Assembly: GCA_003254885.1 (NCBI GenBank)
Contig: QANT01005385.1
Location: 1 to 36,629, forward strand
Direction of reading: 5' to 3'
DNA from: Purshia tridentata
Lineage: Eukaryota; Streptophyta; Magnoliopsida; Rosales; Rosaceae
Length of the DNA stretch: 36,629 nt
This document shows, in pieces, positions 20,925-33,803 of the stretch; within the stretch, counting starts at the first letter, position 1; each line of letters begins with the position of its first letter. The position numbers were made by a program, and so were the translations under genes. The notes below the pieces were generated by a model. That model was not told the DNA's origin. It saw nothing but the letters and a program-made list of their open reading frames with translations, and did no database searches.

Positions 20925-21823
20925 GATAAAAATGAAAACCTATGGGATTGACTACCCTTGATGCTTGGTTGAAAATTGTTGAAAATTTCCAACTTTCCTT
21001 TACAATCGCCCAACGTAGAATGATAATCCTAACTTCTGCCTTCAAATAAACAGAATTCTTCTGCCTTCATATTTCTTTGAGAAATTAATAAAATGATTAA
21101 TCAAAGACAAGTGATGAAAACTCCTTATTAATTATTTTGCCTTGTGTCAAATGATTTAGTAATAGTCGTACTGTGTCCTGTTCATGTTGATTAATATATT
21201 TTGTGACCTTGTGATCCCTTACCTAAACTCAACTCTCTAAGGATTTAACCAATTGAATATCACCCAAGTTTCCCACTGCTATAGGGAAGCGAATTTAGTA
21301 GTTCATGAGCTTGCTTGATTCGCACTTCCTAGGGGTGGTCTTATAAGGTAGTTAGGAGGGTTTTAATTCGCTTTTAGATTTGTCGTCAAATTATCTTTTT
21401 GTATCTGAGATGAGATTACATCATTTTAATTTCTATCTTTGATAAAAAATAAAAAAAATTTAACAGGTTTTTTGGTGTTCTCTTTTAAAAAATTTGTTTA
21501 TTACTGGTTTGCAGCAACTCAAACTAGTCAGTTTCATATGGAGTTTCTTTTTTTTTTTCTTTTTTTTGGCCAAAAGTTTCATATGGAGTTCAAATCATGT
21601 TTTTGATGTGCAAGCCAGAATGAGTGCATATATTGAACTCTAAATCATATATCTTGAATCAATTGCCAGGGCACAAATTTTTATACTAAATAGGTCTGAG
21701 TCATGATAGCTACAACAAATAACTCACAATTATTTGTCCCACTTACAGAAATGAAGAAACAAAAAAGGGGAAAAAAAAACATTCAAGGAAACTAGCGAGC
21801 ATCACTTTTTAAACCAAGGTAGC
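20925..21823. other. Intergenic region between copia element and SPB1
   Basis: AT-rich sequence, including the SPB1 3'UTR at its right side, with poly-T runs near 21548-21567. No further gene is seen. Confidence 0.5.
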
Positions 21824-24800
21824 TCAGGCATGCATGCCCTTCTTTCTTCCTTTATATCCACTTTTTCCCGTCTTTGCTGAAGCCTTTCCAGATCCTTTAC
21901 CTCTATCAGTCTTTCCAGATCCTTTACCTCTCTCAGCCTTTCCAGATCCTTTCTTTGAACTGCCTTTTCCTGGCTTTTTACCCATTCCACGAGTCCTCGC
22001 ATCCTTTTTCATCCGAGGATCGACGCGGACCTTACCCTTGCCAACCCTAACTTGAACTCCTTTCTTTGCAACCACATACTCCTTTTGCGGCCTTTTGGGG
22101 ATGGCCTTCTTATACAGTTGTTCAATCTGCTTACTTTTTGAACGATCAGAGATGTCTGCCTGGTCAGATATTGTGTTTGCCTTCTTACGAATCTTCTCAA
22201 GCTTCCTCATGGCAACACGCTTTTTCCGAGCCTTAGCCTCAGCCACCTTCTTCGCCGGACGGGCATCAATTTCTTTAAATTGGGCTTTCATTGCAGCAAT
22301 CTCTTCTTTGGTCACAGGTTTAATTGGTCGACGGTGCTTCTTTTCCTCATCCAAAAACCATGAGGGCAAGCCCTCGTCATCAAACATGTACTTATTATAG
22401 GCATCATCAAGCATGTGTTGTCTTGTCTTTTTCCTCAGCATTTTCTTTGCACATGCCAGTATCTCGGCTTTTTTATCTATATCCATATCCTCCGATTCAT
22501 CTGATGATGAGTCATCACTTGAATCCGTAGCCGGAGCAGGAACTATCTCAAAATCGTCATCTGCCTTTGAAGCTTGGGGTTGGTGATTGGACCCTGCAGC
22601 ATGATTTTCGGTCTTTTTCTTAGCATTTTGAATTGCAGTCTTTTCCTTGGCCTTTTCTAGAATAGGAAGTCTCTCCTTCTGGCTTTCAACCCGCATTTCA
22701 TCTTCACTATCGGACTTCTCCAAATCCCCCTGCTCTACAGCTTCAGCAAAGATATCCTGACTAAACCAGTTATTGGTGATTTCCTCTTGAGTTGGCCCTT
22801 CCCCATCATCAAGTGCATCCAAGAGAGGATTCTTTTCCCGATCACCTTGCTCTTTGTCTGAATCATTATCAGAATGAATTACATCACTGCCATCAACATC
22901 CTGCACAGCCAAAAAGAACTCAATATACGACAGTACTGTGCAACACCTAGCAAAGAGAAAAATAAAAAATTATTGTGCAACAAAATTCGGCTGTGCACAA
23001 ATTTGCATATCTGACTGTATTGGCAGGAAGAGAGAGATGCACTCATGCCTAACAACAAAAGTTAAGGTTTACAAAAACAAATCAAGATTTTAAGAAATAC
23101 CCCAAACACACCCCCAGTGTGAGGCAATCTCTGCGTGATTTTTTTATTATCTATAGCTCCATACCTCCAAAAGTTGAGCCTCTTCAGCATTTAATTGTTT
23201 TATGCGCTTCCGCTGCTTTGTACTTCCCTCTTTTTTGGACACAAATTGTTCATAAGCCTGATCAAGTAGGTCTTCCATTTGTTCATCATATCTAACATCA
23301 TAAATACAAGACTTAATTACATAGACAGAATACAACACAAGTGTTTTTATCTTTCCTGCAAATACAAGGGTATAAGATGAATAACCTTTTGCGTTCCTCA
23401 TCAGAGTCTATATCACTGGATGATTCTTCATGGGTTTTCTCATGTCTTTCGTCATCACTATCTCCCAGGTCACCATTCTCACCATCATATTCAGTGGAAA
23501 CAACTGCTACCAGATCTTTCTTACCCTGAAGGACGGCCAAACAACCACCATATTGAGAAATATGCAGTAACATCTATGTATAAGTTTGTAAAGTCATAAC
23601 TTATGATCTTCATTCCTAAAAAACAGATCATTAAAACCAAAAGAAAGATAGTAATCATTGGAAAAGGTGGGGGGTTTGCCTATAAGAGTCTCCGGAGGAA
23701 GGAGAAAATCCAACAACTAAAATAGTAGTTTGCTTCAAACTCCTAATTTAAGATTTGCTTTGACAGCCTATAACACCAATAATATTGGGTATTTCAAAAT
23801 TCCGGAGAGTGCATTCACAGCAGTCTTAGATCATCCCCTTAGTTTCCGAATTAATAAATATATACCAATCAATGTCTCAATAGCTCAGGAAAAGAAGACA
23901 ATAAATTTGTGAGATGCAACCCTCCATAATTGAAGGTGCCAAGCTATCTTAGTTGGTATTGTACCAAGGAAATAAGATTAAATTCCACCTTTCCCAGGAA
24001 TTAAGACCCCATGACTGAATAGCGAGGGATTCTTCTAGTAGTGTAGCCCATAGGCCAATGGGTCTCTTAAGGGACCGAAAAAAAGGATCCTCAATGGGTA
24101 CAAACATCAATGGATGAGGCAGAAATCCAGCTCCCTGAACTAAATCAACATGTCAAGGAAGGGTATTGTGAAATGAAAGCATACCTTGATGGAAGAGAGA
24201 GAAAACAAGTCATTGTCAGTATAACCATCTAGCATTGCATCTATTTGCATCCCTGTTGCCTTCCGTGCCTTGTCCTGGAAAATTGAGATACAATGAGCAA
24301 TTCAGAAAGAGAATTGCATATTGATGGGCTAGAATCAATCTTCCCTAATTTTAAATTCAAAATGGAAGATTTTTTTCTTGTCCTTGAAGATCATATCTTT
24401 AAATTAGTTCTATAGGAAAGAAGTTGCTCAAATAAAAAGAGATGATGGGCAAAAGGCAAGGTGAAGAAATTGTTCAACATAAAAAGAGACCAAACATGAA
24501 GCTGTTGACAGCCTGCAAGAGGTTATCAAACTTGTACACTCCATGTTTGATCGACAATTTAAGCTATCTTTTTTATAGTTACCATGAAGCTTGACCTAAG
24601 CACCAAACCAACAGAAATTTTTAGATATCCTGCAAGGTCAAGTGTGGCAAGGCCCTGCAAGCCTATTTTGGTACCAAATCCAACTAATACTCAGACAAGG
24701 AACCAACCACTCATGGGAGTGAGGTGGCGATTCCAGGGCCATGGTGGTACTAATTAATGGAGCTAAAAATAATTCCAAAATATAAATAAATTTACAAGAT

Positions 24801-25407
24801 CAGGCTTCATTTAATCAACTATCAAGCATAACACCAAACATCCCCCATCTACAAGTTGTGAACCAATGCAGCCAAAAAAAAGTAGTAACTTACTTGAGCC
24901 CGTCTTTTTGCTACAACCTTCTTTGCCCGTTTCTTCTTGCGCTCCATAGCATACGTTAACTCCTCCATTTCATTGAGTATTCTTTCATCATCATCCCCCT
25001 CCTTATTCTCATTTTCAATATTTTTTGCAGTAGAAGCATTAGCCTTCTGCGAAGGAGATAGGGCCTTTCTTATCTGCACCCGCCACCTATTTGACAAAAC
25101 AAACTCAATAACATGATATGCATTTAAAACATGAAAGCTAGACTGCACCTACTGTATGTCTAATAGATGCATTGCAATTTAAGCATTGCTTCACAAGTTT
25201 CAACAATCGTAGATGACATACATCCTACCCTGCTCCCAGAAGCGAGACTAGATGTCTCACAGCTGGCTTGATAAAAGTATCTACTTAAATTGCTTCATAT
25301 AGTATGTCCAACCAAAACTTGAACCATGTTTGAAATTATAGTTCCTGAAAAGTTAGAGTGATCCCATGGCATGCCACCTAATTAATTGGCTCCACTTCCA
25401 TCCATGG

Positions 25408-25453
<46 letters not shown>

Positions 25454-27839
25454 AAAAAAAAAAGGGTTGCTTTTGGTTCTATGAAACATTAGAAATTTAT
25501 AATAAAGACTCAAAAAATACCTCCCCCTCATTAATTATAATAACAACAATCACAACAAGGATGCTATTATAGCACAGAGACATGCACTCTACAGATTTTA
25601 AATGGAAGAAAAAGAAAGTATCTAATTTTCAGGTGTGGAAATGCAATCTTAAAAAGATCTTAAGAGATAATAAGAAAAACAGCATTTCTTACTTCAAAAG
25701 ATGCTTGAAATCTTGCTTTCCCAAAACACGCAGATCATCACACAGAGTTTTAACCTGTGAACCATAGTGATTAAAGCAATTGGAACACAAACTGTTCAAA
25801 GTATAAATGCAGATAATGCAGCATACTCCCCAAAAACTAGAAATGCTTACCTCTTCTGTTGTTAAAGCATGATCCTTGATGGGCACAGATTTCACATCAT
25901 CAAAGGTTATGGAAGTAACAGAACCAAGTACATCAAGAGGACTCTCAGACCAAATGAAGTCAGCAGCCGAAGACACTTTTCTCAAAGTTGTGTCTCCATC
26001 TTCATACCTGTATGTAGAACCCAATCAGGCAACAATCATAACATAAATTCACTTTTATCGAAAATATTTGCACATACAAGGTCAATCATGGTGAAAAGAA
26101 CTAAATCATTGACCCATCCATGTTATGCTGCAATTAAAGAGCAACTACATTGGAATTTTACATGCACCCAAAGCTCTATGCAATCTAACAGAAAACCACA
26201 TCCAACAAACTGTTTGGTAATTACAATGCTGAAGCTCACAAAATAGTGCTTAGGTGGATTTGAAAAGATATTAAAAAAAATTTGAAATTAGAAAGAAGGT
26301 TTACCCATCACGGTGTCTTTTTTGCTTTGTTCCTCTTAGGACATCCACCACCTATGTCAAGGAATTACAAGGAGAAATAATTATTTACAACAATTATAAG
26401 AAAAATTCAAGAAATTAATCCACATATGGAAGAAGCCATTATTCGGTTTCTTCTAATATGAATTACCTTCCTTTGTGGTTCTACAGATTTAAATAGATGT
26501 TTCACATCAAGTAGACGTGGATCAATTTTTGCAGGAGCCTTGTACTTAAAACCCAAAAGATATGTCTCAGCAGATGTACTACGACTAGCTGCTGGTTTAT
26601 CCTGCTCAACCTTCTCAAATAACTGAAAAATACATACCAGGATCAGATACACACATCACTCTAGAAAATTATGATAAATGTCTTAAAAAAGAACTAGAAA
26701 ATCACCTCATTAAGCAAATAGTAGACAGCATTATAGTCTTGTGACCTGAAAATCTGAGACAAGACAAAAGATAAGCACTCAGAATTCTGAAAGCACAAAC
26801 ATAAATAAACACATGCATTCCAATGAGATGGTACATATCCACAACAAAATACTATGTCCAAGGGCTTCCACAATTCAATCCTTGAAAAATTAAACAGTTT
26901 GGTTTCGAAATACCAATTGAACAGAGGTATTGCATGCATAACTGGAGTATAATTAACTGCAACCATGGTCCCATCTGGGATATGAATAAAATGATAGATG
27001 AAATGAATTATTCAAATATGAGAAAACTAAAGATTAGAAAATAAATTGAAAAACCAGAAGTTAAACATGCATGACAGATTGCATTGAGGACCCATGAACC
27101 AATATAAAAATTCCACATGCTTATCAGTTTAAGATGAAATACAATAATATATCGACCAATAGAACTCAAATACTTACTTGCTCAACTTTAAGATAATTAA
27201 AAAATACCAAACCAGATTTTAGATTTTCATTTTAAAGTAACCAAGCAAAGCATCCAATCCATTTCTCATACAATACACAAAAATTTAATTCCTGAAACGA
27301 AAATTCAACAATCAAAAGGGTTTTTTTATATTAAAAAATCAAAAATAACAAAAAAAGACTCATACTTTGGTAATAAATGTGCCTTTGGGAGCCAAGAGCT
27401 GGGTAGCCAATTTCACCGAATCAACAACCAACGCGTTCTGCGACGTAGCCTCCGAACTCCACGCGCCGCCGACATTCGGCGAGCCATCATGAAGCACCAA
27501 ATCGAACGCCGAGACCCCATTCTCCTTCATCAGCTTCCTGAGCTTGGCCGTGCACTCGGGCTTGGTGATGTCCTGCTGGAGAGAGAAGGCGCCGCGGACC
27601 GGGGCAATGGGAACAAGGTCGACGCCGACGACGAGACTACCGACGGGAACACGCTGGACAGCGACCTGCATCCAACCGCCGGGGGCGGCGCAGAGGTCGA
27701 GGACGGCGTGGGACGAGTGGAGGAAGCCGTGCTTGGTATCGAGCTGGGCCAGCTTCCATGAAGCTCGGGAGCGGTAGCCGTGCTCCTTGGCGAGGCGGTA
27801 GTACTTGTCAAGGCGGTGCTTCCCCTTCACCTTCCCCAT
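21824..27839 (-). CDS. SPB1: AdoMet-dependent rRNA 2'-O-methyltransferase SPB1 (FtsJ family)
   Basis: Eleven exons on the minus strand: 27366-27839, 26706-26753, 26467-26622, 26305-26351, 25851-26007, 25693-25754, 24894-25086, 24185-24274, 23386-23525, 23165-23291 and 21824-22900. They sum to 2571 bp and 856 aa, normal for the family. The FtsJ/RrmJ methyltransferase fold is residues 1-210, with SAM motif LDLCAAPGGW (48-57) and the K-D-K-E tetrad at K29, D118, K158 and E193. An acidic and lysine-rich middle follows, then the Spb1_C region (about 645-835) and a basic GSGK-repeat tail suited to nucleolar RNA binding. Yeast Spb1 methylates the A-loop of 25S rRNA (G2922) and is needed for 60S assembly; the same role is inferred here. 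Every junction keeps phase. The exon 9 donor (GTTATT) is weak. Confidence 0.95.
23935..24095 (+). repeat. Possible decayed tRNA-derived SINE in SPB1 intron
   Basis: Inside the intron between SPB1 exons 8 and 9. CTTAGTTGGTATTG resembles a Pol III A-box, and AAGATTAAATTCC about 35 bases on resembles a degraded B-box, the layout of a tRNA-related SINE head. A tail with a short A-run follows near 24079. No target duplication was established, so this is tentative. Confidence 0.3.
25411..25452. repeat. (AG)n microsatellite, about 21 units
   Basis: An uninterrupted AG run followed by an A-run at 25455-25464, in the SPB1 intron between exons 6 and 7. It is likely length-polymorphic. Confidence 0.95.
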
Positions 27840-27875
27840 TGCTCGAGAGGTTGTTGACGACCTGTGTTTTTACAA

Positions 27876-27900
27876 TTAGGGTTTTGTTAGGGTTTTTATA
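27876..27900 (-). promoter_or_regulatory. SPB1 core promoter: two telo-boxes and TATA-like box
   Basis: On the gene strand AAACCCTAA occurs twice (27887-27895 and 27876-27884) and the first overlaps TATAAAAA (27893-27900), 37-60 bases upstream of the ATG. Telo-boxes are a known hallmark of plant promoters for ribosomal-protein and ribosome-biogenesis genes, which agrees with the function of SPB1. The short distance to the ATG implies a very short leader or a start site upstream of the TATA-like word. Confidence 0.7.
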
Positions 27901-29216
27901 GAACCACCAAAAACCACATTCATTCGTTAAAAAAGCCAACCCCCTCTTTAAAAAGTTAAACCCAAGTGTTTTTTATTTTATTTTATAGTTGGTCGGATTT
28001 TTTTTCTAGTTTTAAATTAAAACAGTGTGTTCGTAAATTGTAACCTTGTATTAACCACTATTACTTTTTTCAAGTTTATGTGAAAAAAAAATAAAGCTTA
28101 AGTTTTTTATAGAATTACTTAAACATCAAAAATTAAGGCTATTAAGCAGTTATAGGTTCTAAAGGTGATACGTAATTATGGATGGAGGGGCCAGCTTGAC
28201 TCCTTCTTGAGTGTGATAGTGTTCGTGGCTTCTTCTTTCTCAACTGTTTATCCGAAAGAAACCCACCCAATTTGTTTTTATGAAATTACTTTTTTTAAGC
28301 CTTATTTTTTTTATTCAGAGAATCAGATTCATAGCGAAATTGAAATTAAAGGGTTTTAAATATATTTTTTTAAAAAGGTTATGTAAACAAATTTTGAATT
28401 TGTAATATAATCACCAAAAAACAAAATTTCTATATTGAATAGACCCCTGAATCTAATCACAATTTAAAACCCTGAACAGAAAAATCACAATTTAAAGTGA
28501 GCTTCAATTATAATTTCCAGTTAAACAAACATCATTGGTGGTATTTCTTACTGTTTACTAGATACAGTCACTGATGGGAAGTGATAGGGTTGTGTAATAT
28601 AACAATTGTATTAAAAGTGGGAGCTCAAAATTCCAATAGTAAAGCACAATTTAGGCCTCTCCTTCCCTTGAATAAAAAAAAACAAATGGATTAAAAATAG
28701 AAACATATTATAATCCACCCAATAATCAAGAGGACCATGCCAGAACATTCATTGTTCATGCGCATGCCTTAACTAGAGACATGCTATATGCTACATTCAT
28801 CAACAATCTGGGCTACCTGCATAATATTTTTAACTGGAAGAGGAAGGGAAGATGCAATGTCATGTTGCTCATGTAAGCATTGAGGGGTAACTCCAAGCAC
28901 CAAGGAAATCACACTTGTACCACAGGAAATTTTCCATGAAAAAAGAAGTAACAGAATCAGGAGAGTGAAATATTACTGCATCATGCAGATACATTGGGAG
29001 TAATATAAAAAATTTAACTGAATTAATGTGTATAAACAACAAAAGACAGTCACACATGATCAAACTGTATGTTTTGTGAAGGCATAATAAAATCCATAGC
29101 CTCATGTCCTTCCAAGAAAAATTCTACTATCATGAATTTTCACAATGCCTAAATTTTCTTTCTACTACTCCCATCAGCTACTGTTCTATATGCTCTAATT
29201 ATGTAATAGCCAGGCT
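27901..29216. other. Intergenic region between SPB1 and RER1
   Basis: AT-rich. The left part is SPB1 upstream DNA and the right part includes the RER1 3'UTR. Short open frames at 28165-28359 and 28869-29105 show no recognisable protein. No repeat with definable ends is seen. Confidence 0.5.
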
Positions 29217-30784
29217 TCAGTCGTTCCGGCCGCTGCTACTTGCAGAAGATTTCTTGCCACCATATTTCTGTTAAAAATAACGAAACCAGATTGTTATTTT
29301 TCAAACACCAGAAATCTCGTTACAGGACAAGTGGGATCCTGTGGCCAGCACCACAGTAAACAAAATGAAAAACAGATGGTACTTCTAGAAGTGGTGATAT
29401 ATACAAAAATAATGAGAACTATTTGACGCTCACCTGCTTCCCAATGTTGAATGGAACATATTTGTATTTGATCATGTGTGCAATTTGGCGCCTCATTGTT
29501 AGGACGAACAGAACAATCCAGTAGCAAAGTAGGATGGGCCAAAAGACAGGAACATCAAATGCAGAGAAGAAGGTCATGACAAATGCTATGCAGAAAGCCT
29601 TTGTGAAAGAATACCTGTAACCATGAATTATTTACAGAAATGAATAATAGAATAACAGGGAGCAGAGAGAGAGAGAGAGACATTGAAGCCAAGGTAATTG
29701 AGGAAAGGTTTTTTCTAAAACGTATATACAAATCAATTGGCAGGTTCACATGTTTCCAGTGACGAGAAATACAAGAGTCTATTCCAAATGCACTTCTCCA
29801 AGAGGGCAGCAACGACATAAGCTAGCTCCAAGCAAGCAACCAAATCAACATGGTATGATACACTTAAATATTGTGGTTCCTCGGTAAAACACTAATCTAC
29901 ATTGTACTCACTAGTAATTGCTTTGGCTGTCTAACAAGATTATATGGCTGCAGGTGTCGCATGAAATCCTTCAATTGCCAAGGCCAGTAATAAGTACAAA
30001 TATGACAAGACATAACTAAAGAAGAAAAGAAACACCTCAACTTGATAATACATATAGTGGGCCGTTATAGCAATTTTAGCTAATTAGCAAGTTAGTTCAC
30101 CTATGTATTGAAGTAGGCATTAAAATCTTCTAGTAACCAGATTACTTGCTGCTGACTCTTTACAATTTAGGCATGCTTATTTCCACCTTTATGGGACTCC
30201 ATAGTGAAGTTTTATCTTTATAGAAGAAAACACTCATGACAAATATTTCAGAAAGCACAAACTTCAGGTAAAATATATAGGGAAGTGTTATTTGCGCTAC
30301 CAACAAGGGCTATACATGGTAAATATTTGGACCTACATCTACTCCAAGCACTCCAAGCATTAAACCACCTGCAAAGAAGACTACGCATATAAATTCACAA
30401 CCATAACTTCTTTGTCCCAAAAAATATGACTCTTTGCCTCCTTCCATAATCCACAGAACTGCACGTGAGATACTCATCCATCCAACACTGCCATTTTATC
30501 AGAAGAGCACACTTGCCAACACTCCAAGGCAAGGGTAACATAGCAAGGTACCACCCACTGAATCCTACAAAATTTAAAAGCACTGCTCCCACACTTAACA
30601 GGCAAAAGAACAGTAGAGAAAAGTATGATCCACGATTTCTTGTGCTAATCACAAAATACAACAGTTCGGTAACACCATAGGGAATTTAAACTCTTCACCA
30701 CCCTGGCTGAGACTACTCTCAACTCCAAGCCACTGACACTAGATTCTTAAACTTCACGCATCTTAGGTTATATACATCATCAAG

Positions 30785-30826
<42 letters not shown>

Positions 30827-31663
30827 CCTAGTTCTAAGAACCATTTGAACATTTGTGAGACATTCAAAAAAGATTTTACAATGAAATAGAATTTCATTAA
30901 AGTCAATGCCTTCATATTGTGGTTATTCCAAATCAAAAGGAAAATACTTACCATACTTAAGCATCATTAAGTTCTTAGTTAACAAAATAGCTGATATACT
31001 CCTTCTTTCTTATTTCTCAATATATCTATGCTTCACCAGATTATATTGTTAGGTTTTTCATTATTTTCCTTTTTTTGTCACTTCTTAACACCCACTTTCT
31101 CTAACTAACCCATCTACAAAACATTCAGCGTGAAACAACAAAAATACAAAATCCAAAGGGGCAGCCAATAAATGTTTAACAACCCCAACACTATTAATGA
31201 TTACCATTTTATCATAAAGGAGTGCAAAGAAGCTAATCAATCATCTTAGAATGCAAATAATTTAAAATATCCATTCACAAAACACCATAAAAAAGGGAAA
31301 ATTTAGTTACCAGAACTTAAACTCAGGAAGCCTGCGAATGAATGGCTTGAATTCATCTGAACCCTTTGTAGGAAGCAAAGGCCCATCTGAACCCTCCATC
31401 TCCGGATCAGTCAATGGTGACAAAAACCCAATCAGAAGATTCAGTATATAGATCCCGAGACCATATGAAATGATGTAAAACCCCTGAACATAGTAAACCC
31501 GCAACGCATAGATGAAAAATAGAACAAGAGTTCCAACCCATCTAAAGACTGAATGAGGAGTAGTCTTATCCAGATAATACTGATAGAGCCTCGATGCATC
31601 ATATATCCATTTGTTGACAGGTGATGCCGCCAGAGAGGCACTTTCGCCCCCAACGCCCTCCAT
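29217..31663 (-). CDS. RER1: RER1-like Golgi-to-ER retrieval receptor
   Basis: Three coding exons on the minus strand: 31311-31663, 29434-29614 and 29217-29267 (353 + 181 + 51 bp; GT-AG throughout), giving 194 aa, the usual RER1 length. Features match the family closely: an N-terminal cytosolic part, [11 protein letters not shown] near residues 28-38, four membrane segments (two around 42-80 and two around 126-160, the second pair containing [10 protein letters not shown] and [10 protein letters not shown]), then [21 protein letters not shown]1 sits in the cis-Golgi and uses membrane-segment signals to return escaped ER membrane proteins through COPI vesicles. The first intron is long (1.7 kb) and holds a GA microsatellite. 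Plants usually have several RER1 genes; which one this is cannot be told here. Confidence 0.95.
30788..30824. repeat. (GA)n microsatellite in RER1 intron 1
   Basis: About 18 uninterrupted GA units. A shorter GA run also lies at about 29665-29680 in the same intron. Confidence 0.95.
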
Positions 31664-32420
31664 TCAGTTCAATTTCAAGCTTCACAATCTGTTAATATAA
31701 TGGTAAGATCTAATCAAACTACATACTCACCATCGAGAAGCATCAAACATATACATATGCATATGACTAAATTCATACGTATATATAATATAAATCCTAA
31801 TGTAGCTTTTGAACTGCTGAAGGAATGTAGGATAAGCAACCTTAGAGGGTTTCATTGATTTTTGGTCCCAAGAAAATGATGGTACACCAGTAAGCTAAGC
31901 AAACCACAAACTATTTCAGTACATCTGATCAAAACCGACAAAAAAATTACAACTGCCTAAAACCCAACTCATTCTTTTATCTTCCTTTGCCTACTTTTTT
32001 TCTCAGCAATCAAGCTAAGTAAGGACTAAGGTTCTGCACAAACAGACAATGTCTTTGAAGAAACAACAAAGAAGCTTCAAAACCCAGATCCAGAATCACC
32101 CCAGCACAAATTGGTGCAAAAAAATTTTTGGGGTTTTGCAGAATGAGTGATTCCTCGCAATATAAGAGACAATATAAAAGAACAAAACTGGAGCAATCAA
32201 ATAGAGAGACACAGATCAAACCCACAATAACTAATCGCAAACTAGTAAGGAAAGGGGGTTAGGGAGCTGACCGTCGGTGACTGCAAAGCTTGGAGAGCGA
32301 CGAAAATTGATTGAGAAGGGTGCTGGAGGAGGCCAAAAGCGTGCAGATCTGCGTGGGTTTTGAGGGGTGTTTAATTATAATTTTTTTCTTTTGGCTTTTT
32401 TCTTGGTATTTTATTTTATA
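31664..32420 (-). promoter_or_regulatory. RER1 leader with probable 5'UTR intron, and TATA box
   Basis: Just upstream of the ATG the gene strand reads TTAACAG followed by ATTGTGAAGC, a good acceptor (exon from 31688). A possible donor GTCAGC follows the GC-richer leader stretch at 32272-32385, which would make a leader intron of 31689-32271. TATAAAA on the gene strand lies at 32414-32420. The region between is AT-rich and intron-like. The donor is weak, so an alternative donor nearby, or no intron, remains possible. Confidence 0.45.
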
Positions 32421-32533
32421 CGGACAGGGACGCGCGTGAATAGTCGTTGAATAAGGGCCGACCGAGTAGAACACGGATGCGGGGATAATGCCTTATGATA
32501 CCCAAAAGCATATGAAGACAATTTGGTAATTTT

Positions 32534-32667
32534 TGCTATATTTTTAGTTTTTTACTTTTTATTACAAATGTGTTTTTTTTTTTTCTTAAAGAGAATTTAT
32601 TGCTATATTTTTAGTTTTTTACTTTTTATTACAAATGTGTTTTTTTTTTTCTTAAAGAGAATTTCTT
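32534..32667. repeat. 67-bp tandem duplication, two copies
   Basis: TGCTATATTTTTAGTTTTTT and the bases after it start at 32534 and again at 32601, each unit ending in a T-run plus CTTAAAGAGAATTT. The copies appear almost identical, so the duplication is recent. Confidence 0.85.
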
Positions 32668-32699
32668 CAATATGTGGTCTTCTCTGAATTAAAAAATTA

Positions 32700-33175
32700 A
32701 AAAAGACAAATTTTCCCACTAACCCGATTGGGGCGGGAATGGAAGTAGCACTCCCGCCCCATACCCGCTCGTTTTTCCGTTTAATATATATTACATACAT
32801 ATTTTTATATTAAATTTTACTTTCAGTTTTAATTTTTGTTTTTCTCCAAAGTGTAATATTTATGACTTTAAGATGTGTATTATAATATTGTGCTTTTTAG
32901 TATATTATATATTTGTGATTATTTTTATTGTTTTATTAAAGAAAATACAATTTCAGCCAATAATTTTTTAACCTAGTGTGGATGACACTCAATGATCTTG
33001 ATTATATTTTTATCGAAGTTATTCTAGTTCACAACGCATGGACGAACAATTATTACTTAAAAAATTATAATACTATTCCATGAAAGGAAAACAGGGTCCC
33101 TATAAACCTAGTGGGGGTGAGAATGGGACTAGCAAACCCGACATGCCCTACCCCATTTTCATCCCTATCTCAAAT
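32700..33175. mobile_element. Probable transposon relic with GC-rich inverted ends
   Basis: A stretch with a GC-rich hairpin (GGGGCGGGA at 32730-32738 and TCCCGCCCC at 32752-32760) and, at the right, GGGGGTGAGAATGGGA followed by CCCCATTTTCATCCCTA. The CATCCCTA end resembles hAT-type termini, as in the element at 8221. The left end and a target duplication were not found, so the limits are approximate. Confidence 0.35.
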
Positions 33176-33803
33176 GGTGCTAGAGCCACAATCTATTATC
33201 TCAAATTTATAAATCTCAACTAATGTCATAATTTTTCATTTATTTATTTATTAGCCTACTATGTACTCAATTTATTATATCAAGTGATAAACTAATATGT
33301 CATATGCCACATCAATTGATAAAAAGTGAAAAAAATTAAAATAATAGTTGTGCACTTGTGCCTTAATATTATTTTTTGGGGGATGTTTCTAGTATTATTA
33401 TATGTTATGAGAGAGGCACTCTTTTTAAAGGTCAAAATGAAATTACAACCTAAACTTTCTATACATATGGCAACTATAATTAAGCATCTCAATGTCAATG
33501 TCACAATCGTAATGTGTGGAGATGCCGATTGCTAATGTCATATTTGGCACAAAATTTGGCATTTGACATTTGACAATATAAGGATATGCTATTTTTATAG
33601 AAGATAATAATTTTTTAATGGAAGGAATCCATTAAATAAAATTATTAAAAAAACTACTTAACTCAAGGTGTATGTATATAAAAACACACATATATATGTT
33701 TTTTATTATTTATTATTTTTTGTGAGAAATGCTTGAAATGCTGAAAAAGGTGGATGATGTTAAGAATCACATAACTCCTCTCCAAGGAATATCAGATGCA
33801 TTA
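33176..33803. other. Intergenic region, no gene seen
   Basis: AT-rich sequence with no supported feature; the two overlapping short frames near 33292-33535 are without recognisable motifs. Confidence 0.45.

Noticed and set aside
27489..27811. Long open frames on both strands over SPB1 exon 1
   Set aside because: They are shadows of the GC-richer first exon, with low-complexity Ser/Pro/Thr or Gly/Asp composition and no domain. The SPB1 frame has all methyltransferase motifs.
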